Part shown: piece by piece, positions 1 to 9,449 of the stretch | Numbering within the stretch: position 1 is the first letter of the stretch | How the letters are laid out: each line of letters opens with the position of its first letter | NCBI GenBank assembly: GCA_944739405.2 | Contig: OX123197.2 | Location: 55,838,047-55,902,046 of the forward strand | Reading direction: 5' to 3' | Source of the DNA: Euclidia mi | Taxonomy: Eukaryota; Arthropoda; Insecta; Lepidoptera; Erebidae | Length of the DNA: 64,000 nucleotides | The notes under the pieces: generated by a model | Seen by the model: only the letters and a program-made list of their open reading frames with translations | Told to the model about the DNA's origin: nothing | The model's database searches: none | Translations under genes and position numbers: made by a program

Positions 1-142
1 ATCGTTATCAGCACGACACTCTTGTATTTGTTTATATAAAAGAAAAGTAATGTGTGTTTTCATAATAATTTGTTGAAATGATATTTGTGTGATTTTTTTT
101 TTGGTTTACGAAACATAATAGTTCTTCGCATACACTTCTGAG

Positions 143-656
143 ATGGCGAACCCAAATGGAGACACAAATGAGCGAGGTATGCGTAGTTCCTCTATTCCAA
201 CGTTCACCCTACATAATAGAGAAGGGTATAGTACGTGGAAGTTTAAAATGCGTAATTATCTTATGCATGAGGAGTTGTGGGATGCTATCAGTGGCTACCC
301 AACAGGGATGAACGTTTCCAATGTCACAAAGATGAGGAGCGATCAGAAGGCACTAACAAAAATTTGTCTTACCCTGGAATCATCTGCAATTACGCATGTC
401 CGAAATGTAACTACTGCAGCGGAAGCATGTAAAGCTCTGCAAAATGCTTATGAGCACAAAGGTATGGGTAGGCGTTTATATTTAGAACGGAAATTATACA
501 GATTGAGACTTGAAGATTTTGATAATCATATTGAGTCGTATATCAATGCTGTTATTTCCACTGCTCAAGATTTGGCGGATATAGACAATGTAATAGATGA
601 TACGTCTATTGCTGCTATTCTATTGGGAGGTCTTACGTCGAGATATGACCCATTGA
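143..656 (+). pseudogene. Ty1/Copia-type gag fragment
   Basis: Open frame from an ATG at 143 whose first ~170 residues look like the N-terminal part of a Copia gag polyprotein. It has a short N-terminal domain with a Y-S-T-W-K-F-K-M-R motif near residue 30, then the helical capsid-like region (UBN2/DUF4219 type) ending in L-G-G-L near residue 172. Gag would package element RNA in the cytoplasm. The frame runs on to 895 only because it reads through foreign LINE sequence that begins at a (CATA)n stretch near 657. No zinc knuckle, protease, integrase or RT of Copia type follows, so this is a 5' fragment. Bases 1-142 are presumably its leader. I saw no LTR end or primer site there. Confidence 0.75.
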
Positions 657-945
657 TTATACATACATACATACATATACTCACGCCTTTTTCCCGTCGG
701 GTTAGGCAGAGACAACGGAACGCCCCTTGCATCTATCCTTACAAACCTCACGCGTTTCTTCTACATTCATTACCCTGTTCATACATGCTCGCCGGTTGCG
801 GGTGCTTCGGACCTTGCCATTTTTTAAGATGTCCCCAATCTGATCGACGAATGTCCGACAAGGTCTGTCGCGTCCGACTTGCCTACACACGTTAGCCTCA
901 TAAATTTGATGCGTCACTCTTTCTTCACTCATTCGCTCCACGTAC
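657..945 (-). mobile_element. 3' end of LINE family E (truncated)
   Basis: On the minus strand this encodes the C-terminal tail of the same LINE family seen in full at 51235-53660. Shared features are the D-Q-I-G-D-I-L motif, R-R-A-C-M, and a terminal S-V-V-S-A-Y-P-x-G-K sequence. It ends in a (TATG)n microsatellite tail, which lies against the Copia gag. Only about 290 bp is present, as expected for strong 5' truncation by target-primed reverse transcription. The far side abuts Gypsy integrase sequence near 945, so two unrelated LTR retrotransposon fragments are joined by this tail. Confidence 0.75.
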
Positions 946-1655
946 CCATTACCTTAGGTATCCCATATCTCAAAATAAAATTTTCGACTAAAGTTTTGGC
1001 TACTTCATTAGCCGACTTAGTCTTTAACAGATATGTTTCCACAAATTTTGTGAGTTCACATTGAAGTGTCAGGATATACACATTTCCATAATTATCTTTT
1101 TCAAGAGGAGCGACAATGTCTAAATAAATCTTTTCAAAAGATGACGATGCAGTCGTCGTGATCGTCAACGGTTCTTTTGTATTACTATGATATTTTTGTT
1201 TTTGTCTTTTTTCACATTTTTGTACGTATTCCACAATATATTTTTCAATGGACGGCCATTAATAATACTTTTTTATGTTGTTAACCATCCTACGTATCCC
1301 GGCATGACCACTACTCTGTAAAATATGAAAGTCGTTCATTATAACCCTTTTTTCGTCTTTATCTTCGACTCTTTGTACATCTTTCACTACGCATACCCTA
1401 AAATCTTGAGATAATAGCATTGTGTTTTAAATATCGTGCCATATTATTTTTAATTAACTCACCGTTAAAACAGTTTTTTAATATAATAATTTCTTTAATA
1501 TCTCTTTCGGTACAAAAACTTACTATGTCTTTCAACAACTCGTCTCGCCAAGATGCAAATAAAGAATCAAAGTTTATATAAATATTCGAGTTTTCTGGCA
1601 CATATAACAAATTGCGTGACTTAGAAAATATTTTATTCTTCTTTTTACGTAACAA
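945..1655 (-). pseudogene. Gypsy integrase remnant
   Basis: Two broken minus-strand frames (1655-1398 and 1234-945). The second shows a zinc-finger-like C-E-K-R-Q-K stretch followed by the integrase core opening Y-L-D-I-V-A-P-L, whose Asp is the first catalytic residue of the D,D-35-E triad. The sequence then continues to a Y-G-I-P-K motif near 960. The remaining catalytic residues are lost with the truncation. Integrase would insert the cDNA copy into chromosomal DNA. Confidence 0.7.
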
Positions 1656-1661
1656 CTTATT

Positions 1662-2327
1662 CTATGAATCTAATCTTATTTGAACTGGTTCAATATCATG
1701 TCCGTGTTTTTTAAGAATTTCTACGATCCTAGGGAGATCAAGCCTACTAACCGTAGAATCTTCCTTGTCAGTATCCGATTTTTTTGACTCTAATAGACGT
1801 TTATTTTGTGCTCTCGTAAGTACACATAAAGTCTTTTCATGCATGTTTTTTAAATCATTACTCGATAAAACTATTCTGGACAGTGCATCTGCTAACACAT
1901 CTTTTCCTTTTACGTATTCGACCTCGAAGTCGTATTTTTTCAAACATAGTCGGAGTTTTGTTAACCTGCTTGACGGATCTGTCCTGTTAAATAAATATAG
2001 TAACAGTCTATGATCGGTTTTTACGATGAATTTTCTTCCGTACAAATATGGTCTAGCCAATAATTCCTTTTCAATAATAGGATAATTTAACTCACTCTTA
2101 TTCAAAGATCTACTGGCATATGTCAAGGGTTTCCCATTTCCATTACATAGCACACTACCTATAGCAAATCCCGAACTGTCTGTCTGTAATATAAAAGTGT
2201 TACTGTCTGAAAAGCTTGGATAATCTAATACTGGAGGGTTTATCAACATTTCTTTTAGTGATACAAATGCTTTCTCGCATTCATCTGTCCAGTTAAATAC
2301 TACATTTCTTCTACATAACTTATTCAT
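1662..2327 (-). pseudogene. Gypsy RNase H domain
   Basis: A 221-residue minus-strand frame. It shows Q-T-D-S-S-G-F-A-I-G near residue 50 (first catalytic Asp), Y-A-S-R-S-L-N near 71, I-E-K-E-L-L-A (catalytic Glu), K-T-D-H-R-L-L (catalytic Asp) and the closing D-V-L-A-D-A-L-S-R motif. This is the RNase H that follows RT in Gypsy polyproteins and removes the RNA template strand. A small deletion after E-L-L-A is likely, since the spacing to the next motif is shorter than usual. Confidence 0.85.
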
Positions 2328-2399
2328 GGGCAGAACTATACTAGCAAAATTAGGAATAAACTTTCTGTAATAGTTTGCAAAAGCTATAAATCGTTTTAC

Positions 2400-3270
2400 T
2401 TCATCGCTACTAGAAGGACGCGGATATTTTTTTATAATTGCAACTTTTCTGGGTCTGGTAAAATACCATCTGACGATATAATGTGTCCTAAATAAAGTAT
2501 CTGCTTTTTCAAAAACTCACATTTTGACGGATTTAATTTTAGATTGACTTTTCTTAGTCGCGAAAAAACTGACATGAGATTTCAATTATGAATTTCAAGG
2601 TTTCGTCCGAAAACGATCAAATCGTCTAAATAAATTAAGCATTTGTCATAATTTTACCCTGACATGGCTACAGTCATCATTCTACTAAATGAACTTGGAC
2701 TTATCTTTAGTCCCATCGGTAATCTGCACATTTGGAATTGCCCCTTGTCTGTTGTAAACGCTGTACAGTTACTACTGTTTTTCGCGAGACAGCACTGAAA
2801 ATACGATTGGGATAAATCGCAATGACTGTAATACCTAGCGCCTGACAAGGACTCTAAAATCTCATTAATATTAGGTAAAGGAAATTTATCGTCTTGTATT
2901 TTTTCACTCAACTGTCTATAGTCAATAACTATGCACCATTTCTTTTCTCCGTTACGATCTGCCTTTTTTGGAACAATTAACACAGGACTAGACCACTCAC
3001 TAACTGTCTCCTCTATAATATTATTATCAAGCATCTCTTGAACCTGCCGATCAAGTTCCTTTCTCTGAGCGTGAGGTATCCTATACTGTTTCCTATATAC
3101 TGGCGTGACATTATCCTTTAGTCATATCTCCTGTTTATAAATTTAATATTCGTGACAGTTAATTCATCTCCTGGAATATGAAATATATCTGGTACTTTTG
3201 CACATATTTGCTCGATCGATAACCGTTCCTCCTTATTCAAATAATCTAATTTAAGCAAAGAAAATATTTT
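2400..3270 (-). pseudogene. Gypsy reverse transcriptase remnant
   Basis: The longest open piece is 3034-2654 and holds fingers and palm: W-S-S-P-V-L-I-V-P-K-K, D-Y-R-Q-L, F-P-L-P-N-I and L-P-M-G-L-K. Downstream, other frames carry Y-L-D-D-L-I-V-F near 2625, the YxDD catalytic box, and then a sequence resembling the thumb. Upstream of the ORF the linker typical of Gypsy pol (L-S-I-E-Q-I-C) can be read up to the TIR insertion at 3272. Several stops and frameshifts make it a pseudogene. Confidence 0.8.
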
Positions 3271-3271
3271 A

Positions 3272-3815
3272 TACTACACCTGATCGGAACAGTAGTCAAT
3301 ATTCCCTGAAAATGAAAAGAGAACGTAAGTCTTTTCCTTGACCTCAATAAGCGGGAGGAAAAAATGTATGAAAATCCATTTCTAACGTGTTTTAGCGGGA
3401 GAGAAAGTTGTATGAATTTTCATTTCTCATGTTTTATCTTACCTAGGGCGCGCGCCTGCCCAAGGAGTTTTCATATAATTTAAATATGGAATCTCCGTGC
3501 CACTGACATTCTTTTGTGAAGAATAAAAAAACAAAAGAAGCGCGAAATATCGGTCAAATTCTAAGCTAAATTGTGTCTTACATGGTGTCGTACGTTTTGA
3601 ATTTATTTTAAAAATAAAGTAAAATGTCGACTTCTAGAAGTGAAAGTGATGTTGAAATGACGCCGCCTTACTTCAAAGCATCTGCGGAAACAGCTGTTTT
3701 AAACCTACTATCGGATAAATCGAAGAAAAATACAACCAAAATTATGACCAATTATTTCATATTATTAAATACTTTCTACAATACAAGTCTTTAAATGTTC
3801 CTCACAGGTGTAGTA
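3272..3815. mobile_element. 544 bp element with terminal inverted repeats, inserted in Gypsy pol
   Basis: The ends are inverted: TACTACACCTG at 3272 and its complement ending at 3815. Six more matching bases (GGAACA) follow three mismatches in each arm. A duplicated TA, or TATA (3270-3273 and 3814-3817), flanks the termini, and the Gypsy linker frame can be followed on both sides, so this is a clean insertion. Inside on the + strand there is a small frame (3624-3794, 48 residues, ATG then SER/GLU-rich start) followed by a stop. Its 'AETAVLNLLSDKSKK' stretch vaguely resembles the N-terminus of Crypton-type tyrosine recombinases, but Cryptons normally lack TIRs. Superfamily left open. Confidence 0.7.
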
Positions 3816-3819
3816 TAAA

Positions 3820-4620
3820 GCACTGTGTAGCACTCGGGTGAAAGTCCCATTCCTACCTCGGGAGTATTGTGGCCCTAGGCTGCACCTTCGGGCCACAAAC
3901 TGCTCCCTCGCTAGTTATCGGTTCCTTTCCTCCCTCGGTGAACAATGTACTATTCTTAACGCGCTCAACGTTTATCTCCGGTTCCGCAAAACTACAATAC
4001 TCATAATCACTTAATGGACTAACTTCTACGTTAGACATGCTACAAGTAACTTCCTCAGAGGTTGTGTTTAATATCCTAATCGGTATCATCCCATTTTTAG
4101 GCCTACCTATCACATTAGCCAAAAAAACACCTTTACATAATTCTTTCCTAAATACTACACAATATTCTGTTCTATTAACAGGCAAATAATTAATAACTTC
4201 AAAACGCGGGGAAACAGTCAATAAATAATCATACAAATTTAATGGAATCGAAACCATTGTCCCTCGACATTCTCTTAAAGATAAAATATTCTTCGAAAAA
4301 TCTACTATTCCATTATATTTTTGCAAAAAGTCTTGGCCTAATATACCGATTGCCTTATAAGGTAACTTATCGAAAACGTAAAACTTATGTGAAAATGTAT
4401 ATTTCTCGTATGTTAAATTTAAATAAACGTAACCTATTGCAACTAAACTACCTCCTATGCCATTAATCACGAGCCTATCTTTATAAATGTTATTACACAA
4501 CCCATATCTTATACAAAATCTATTTTTTATAGCCGATAACGACGCTCCTGTATCGACTAACCATTCTGATTCAATATTATTTATTCTAAAAATGACCTTA
4601 TTATGCTATCACACGCTAAA
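3820..4620 (-). pseudogene. Gypsy protease (retropepsin) region
   Basis: The 215-residue frame (4500-3853) follows, in the same frame, a D-T-G-A-S active-site motif at about 4545-4560 that lies just upstream of the first in-frame ATG. The flap-like G-I-G-G-S segment and I-L-G-Q-D-F-L, the second conserved retropepsin motif, come next. Retropepsin cleaves the gag-pol polyprotein. The reading frame upstream toward gag is broken near 4600-4630. Confidence 0.8.
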
Positions 4621-5485
4621 ATATGTTTACTAACGAAAAAACTGGCTCGTTGTTTGTTGTTCGTCATCGTTTACTCGTGGCCTTGCCATTGACTCATTAT
4701 TTTCCGGCGACGTGCGGTCTAAATATGCTACCTGTTGTTTCTGCAGACCGCGATAATTGTAATGTCTACTAGTACCGCGCGTACTACTGTTATGCCATAC
4801 GTTAGCGTTTTTGCCCCTATGACACGCGCGATACTTGTCAAACACAGCTGATTGTCACCGAACGTAATTATTCGAATCGCCGCGATAATGTTGGAAATTC
4901 ACATACTTCGCGTTCCCCTGATTTTATGATATTTTGGTCTTCGCTGAAAGCTCATTATTTGGTCTGGGGAAGTGGAACTTTCATCTTCCGCCAACCTTAT
5001 TGCATCTTTCAACGACGTCAAATTACGTGCAGCTATTATAGTACCAATTTTTTGGTTTCGTAGGCCGTCCGCGAACCTTTTTATTGTGTATTTTTCATTT
5101 AGAGGACGCAAAATTTTATGTGATTCGTCATCGTCGCCAGCCTGAGAGATGGTCAAGTCGACCATCAACTTCTCAACTTCTGCCCCAAAATCCGAAATAG
5201 TCTTATTATTTTGTCTAGCCCGTGCAAACCGAGCCTGTATCGCTACATCGGATTTTGGAGACAACAGATAGGTTTTCATGTCAGTCAATAAATTGGCTAT
5301 AGAGTCATAATTCGATGCCAGACGTAACCTAGCTCCCTGGTTGAGTCGTGTAGTTAGCACGAATTTAATCAAAAGTTGGCAGTTGGCCTGGTCTAACATA
5401 GAGCTATATAAGTTAACGCTGTCTATCAAATCTTGGGTCACCTGCTCGTCCCTATTCATTTTGGGTAACAAGCTAACAGTTGTTT
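4621..5485 (-). pseudogene. Gypsy gag remnant
   Basis: The frame 5489-4899 (196 residues) is a helical capsid-like protein. It contains the N-K-T-I-S-D-F-G-A-E-V-E-K segment and an F-A-D-G-L-R motif, typical of Gypsy gag (Retrotrans_gag). A second frame (4845-4630) carries C-H-R-G-K, probably the debris of a zinc knuckle, then an acidic, Gln-rich linker toward the protease. The N-terminal gag part is missing because a LINE 3' end is fused at about 5486. Confidence 0.7.
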
Positions 5486-7213
5486 TCAAACAAAATTTTC
5501 GGTGCCCATTTTTAATTTTTCTGTTACTATGTCAAAACTAATAGTACTATTATACAGAAAGACTGATTGGACTCTAGAGCTATGTTTTACTACATTAAGT
5601 CTCGGTAGAATTGTTGACGGAATATCTTTTCTTCGAGTGCACTCTCTAAGCTGTCTTTGGTCATCGGTTTCGAATTTATGCAGATTTTTAAAAAAAATGA
5701 CTAATAAGACCAGAATATAAAGACATGGAACCGTCAGGATTTTTAGAGTCACGAAGTGTTCTCTACATGATTCAGTTTGCTTCAGGCGGAGCATTGTTCT
5801 GATAGCTCTTTTCTGTATTAAAAATGTTCTTTGTACATTATATTGGTAGCTATTTCCCCAAAGTAAAATGCTGTATCTCAGCTTAGATTCTACCAAGACA
5901 AAGTACACCATCCTTAATTGATCCAGGCTGAGTTCTTCTCTTAGGCTTCTAATCGCATAATATGCAGAACCAATAGAGTTGGTTATGGCCATTGTCTCCT
6001 CTTTCCAATTCAAATATGCGTCAATGTAAACTCCTAAAAATTTAACGTTATCCGTCACTTCTACTCTCTTACCAGAAGATACCACCTGTAAGTTGGCATT
6101 ATTTCTAACAGTTGATTTAAACAATACACATTTATTTTTATTTATGTTAAGCTTTAAATTGTTTATACTAAACCATTTTTCAAATATATTCAATACTGTA
6201 TTAATTTTAGATTCTAATGTTAACATATTATCCGCTGATATTACAGCGTTTGTGTCATCTGCAAAGATAATAAGTTTCGTATCTGGAGAACGGGTTTCTA
6301 AATGTCCAATAAGATAATTTAAGAAAAGAATAATGAAGATTGGACCCAAAACAGAGCCCTGCGGAACTCCTGCAGATTTTGTGACCAACTCTGATTTATA
6401 TATCTTTTCTTCTCCATCTACTATCGACCTGATTTCTGTATATTGTCGTCTATTACGTAAGTAGGAGTTAAATAACTTCAAAATATTACATCGTACGCCA
6501 TAGTGTTCCAACTTAGCAACTAGAATATCATAGTCTACAGTATCGAACGCTGAACTAAGGTCCAAAAATATACCTGCTACTTTGTATTTGTCATTTAATT
6601 TACAGACAACCTCATCAATTAGGGCTTCTATAGCATCGCTGGTACCTATTGACTTTTGGTATCCGTTCTGTCCACTAAATAGAATGTTGTGACATCTCAT
6701 GTGCTTAATAAGCCGATCCTTCATAATTTTTTCTAAAAGTTTTGGTATGACAGGTAGCAATGAAATCGGTCTATAATAAGACGGGTCCGTTCTAGAGCCT
6801 TTTTTTTTAATTGGTAGAACTCGGGCAATTTTAAATTGATCCGGGAAGAGACCAGATGCTACACATTCATTAAAAAGCGATGCCAGTGGGACCGCCAACA
6901 AATCAGTATTATCCTTAATAATAGAGATAGGTATTTCATCATAACCAACAGATGACTTATTGGTCATTTTGTTCACCACAGTTTGAATCTCTCGAGGTGT
7001 TATTATATCAAAATTCATGTCAGAGTCAACCCTACCAACACTTTCCCTCAAATATTCATCAGCTAATTTAGGATCACAAGTATTGAGGCTTACAGAGCTA
7101 TTAAATACCCTTGAAAGAAGATTGGCCACATCCAAGGCATTGCTGATGACATTGCCGTTAAGTTTAAGTAAAAATTGTTCATTATTAATGGGTTTTGGTA
7201 CATTTCGCCGCAC
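5486..7213 (-). pseudogene. LINE family K reverse transcriptase
   Basis: A 575-residue open frame, long for this window. Visible RT motifs are V-G-Y-D-E-I-P, Y-Y-R-P-I-S-L-L-P near residue 145, L-D-L-S-S-A-F-D-T-V-D near 217, A-G-V-P-Q-G-S-V-L-G-P near 285, F-A-D-D-T-N-A-V (catalytic box) near 325, and K-F-L-G-V-Y-I-D in the thumb. The C-terminus has the W-G-N-S and I-Q-K-R-A-I-R motifs usual in CR1/Jockey-type LINEs. Catalytic residues look intact, but the frame lacks its own endonuclease, which lies upstream in other frames. Confidence 0.9.
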
Positions 7214-7318
7214 ATTAACTATCTTCCAAATCTCTTTATTAGAATTACATGCTTTTTCAATTTTATTCCTTATATCATTCCTTTTTGCAGCACTAACTAC
7301 TTTTCTAAACCATCTTAT

Positions 7319-8503
7319 TTACTTAGTACGATATTCAAGAACAGATTTCTGACATTGTGACTTGTCTACAGTACCAAAAACACGCTTCATTTTACTAGCT
7401 ACCTTTACACCCTTCGTTATCCATGTAGATAATTTGTTTCTTTTTATGTTAATTTTTATGTTGCGTCTCTTAAAGGTATAAGAATGTAGCTCTTTATAGT
7501 TACTTATAAATGTATTAATTCCTGTATTCCAATCAATCTCAAAGAGCTTCTTTCTAAAGTCTTTCTTGTTTTGATCAGTATAGCTTCTTCTGCATAACCT
7601 CACATAATGTGGTTGATTTTTAAGTTGAACTTTTTCTAACCGTAACTTGCAAAACAGCCCTGCGTGTCCATCCGATAGCCCATTGTGATAAACACTAGTG
7701 TATTCAATAAGACGGTCTGGCAAGTTTGTTAAAATATTATCAATACATGATTCAGATTGGTTTCGTCTAAAAGTGGGTGTATCTATAAAGTATTTAAAAT
7801 TATAGCACATTAATAATGATAGAAAGGAATCACGTCTGCTATTATCAATCATTATATTAACGTTAAAATCGCCACAAATTAAGCATTTCTTATTGAGGAA
7901 ATGCTATAATAGCTTTTCAAATCTATCCATGAAGTCGTCAAAATTATTATATGCAGGTGTTCTGTAACAACAAATAATACACAAACTTGTCTCGATATCC
8001 ATGACTCCACATACCTCAAAACTATCACTTTTATATAGCTGTTTACATATAGGAATTTCCTCCACCTTCCTATCTTGAAGTGTCAAAATCATAGCGCCTC
8101 CTCTATTCTTTTTAAGTCTTGTATTGTGAGAGGCCATTTTATAATTATTTAGTGTAAATTGTCTTGCTAATATTTCGTTTAAAAAGTGTTCGGTTATACA
8201 TATAAAGTTGAGTTCACATAACAATTCGTTAAGATACAATTCAAAGTCATTTTTTTTACTATTTATACCGCACATATTTTGATGATAAATATAGATAGTA
8301 GTCCAATATTTACTAACGAAAACATTTTTCTGTGTTACTTTTATGTTCTTTAGTTTTGTTACATTTATTGCAATTTTACAAAGAGAAATAGAATAGTATC
8401 GTGCCTTTACGGAGACCCAGTTTGGTTGAAAATTGTTGACATTTGTTCCTTGACAATTTGATATTAGTTGGTCTATTACAAATTTTAAGATAATTCTGTT
8501 CAT
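7319..8503 (-). pseudogene. LINE family K apurinic-like endonuclease
   Basis: Two minus-strand frames (8503-7904 and 7852-7319) give the endonuclease that nicks target DNA. Seen are Y-H-Q-N-M-C-G-I, I-C-I-T-E-H-F, R-G-G-A-M-I, C-G-D-F-N-V-N near 7860, I-D-N-I-L-T-N, and L-S-D-G-H-A-G (the SDH box). The frame is broken between 7904 and 7860 and again near 7320, before the RT frame. Confidence 0.8.
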
Positions 8504-9350
8504 AAAAATAGATATCTAAAGCGTTGTTTACGTGTTTACATATGTCATAGTAGTTTTGTCCTCTAACACTATTCAAGTTGATAAACCTCACGTTGCTAAA
8601 ATTATTGCAAACTGATTTTAAAGTATAAGTAAGTTTTGTCTCATTTAAATAATTGTTGTTACAAACTCCTAACACAAATATACAACAGTTTGCCATTTTT
8701 TTAAGCAGGCGCTTAGTTCTATTACCATTTGTGTAGGATTTTTGTCGTGTTCACCAATGGATAATAAAATTATGTCATCTTTTGTAAATTCCATTGAAGG
8801 ACTTCAGTATCTCTTCTGTCGTAACTCCCGGTTTCGTAACAGCCATGAATTTGTAGTTTTCGTACTGAGTATCTATCCTGGACCATATTAACTTCGAGGA
8901 TAATCCTACACACTGTTGGCCGCCGAAAATGTACAGATTTTTGTCTTTCATTGATGGAACATTAGCTAATTCTGAAGGGCTCTGTAATGACCTTGATACG
9001 TTTTGATATTCAATACATTTGGAAGTTTCATTATTTTCCTGGATGTCTTTTTGGCTAATCCCACTCGACTTTGAGCCAATGGGTTCACGCATGATGAGAT
9101 TATCAACAGGATCTGTAGTTTGTGACTTCGATGAACTCGTTATATTGTTATTTGCTAAAAGTATACGCTGTCTATGTCGAGGAGAATATAATTTTTTAGG
9201 CGTGGCATATAGTGTAGTTATGCTAGGGCTGTCCTGAATGCCCACCGACTTTAAAATTGTATCTTTTTCTCACACAATACCAGCTTACCTTTTAGAGTGT
9301 AATTTTCAGAGTTTAGAGAATCTATTTTAGCATTAGCCAACTGCAACTCT
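8376..9350 (-). pseudogene. LINE family K ORF1 (coiled coil plus esterase-like region)
   Basis: Three pieces of one protein: about 9350-9250 (Leu/Asn-rich coiled coil), 9245-8775 (156 residues, Ser/Thr-rich then I-F-G-G-Q-Q-C-V-G-L-S) and 8696-8376 (I-F-V-L-G-V-C-N-N-N-Y). I read the G-G-Q-Q-C block and the later V-L-G-V motif as an SGNH-esterase-like fold, known from ORF1 of several CR1-group LINEs. ORF1 proteins bind the element RNA. The assignment rests on pattern only. Confidence 0.55.
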
Positions 9351-9394
9351 AATTTAAAAATAATAGGAGGTTGTTGGGTTCGCGCTAAGTATGA

Positions 9395-9449
9395 AAGTTA
9401 AAATAAAATATTATTACTATCCGCGTGCGAAGCCGCGGGTATCAGCCAG
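9395..9449 (+). mobile_element. Helitron 3' terminus fragment
   Basis: A short hairpin CCGCG...CGCGG at 9421-9438 is followed by a CCAG end and a T. Helitrons end in a hairpin plus CTRR inserted before T. Many lepidopteran Helitron copies have this CGTGCGAAGCCGCG hairpin. The expected CTAG has changed to CCAG. No 5' TC end was found, so this is only a terminus. Confidence 0.45.

Larger units (their letters stand above)
945..5485 (-). mobile_element. Gypsy-type LTR retrotransposon, decayed and truncated
   Basis: Read on the minus strand the order is gag (5485-4620), retropepsin (around 4550), reverse transcriptase (about 3250-2400), RNase H (2327-1662) and integrase (1655-945). This is the Gypsy order (RT before integrase). 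Frames are broken several times and no LTR is visible at either end. The 5' end is cut by a CR1-type LINE and the 3' end by a LINE tail. A 0.54 kb TIR element sits between protease and RT. No envelope-like frame is seen. It is surely non-autonomous now. Confidence 0.85.
5486..9365 (-). mobile_element. CR1-type LINE (family K), nearly complete
   Basis: Minus-strand non-LTR retrotransposon with ORF1 (about 9350-8380), AP-like endonuclease (8503-7319) and reverse transcriptase (7213-5486). ORF1 lacks a PHD finger and instead has a coiled-coil start and what looks like an SGNH-esterase-type fold. That combination points to the CR1 group (CR1/Daphne/Kiri), an inference from architecture only. At least four frame breaks make it inactive. 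The 3' end is fused directly to Gypsy gag at 5486 with no tail visible, so it may be a rearrangement rather than a simple insertion. Confidence 0.75.

Noticed and set aside
3624..3794. Firm call of a Crypton recombinase
   Set aside because: Only 48 residues with loose resemblance, and the host element has TIRs; kept as an open question.
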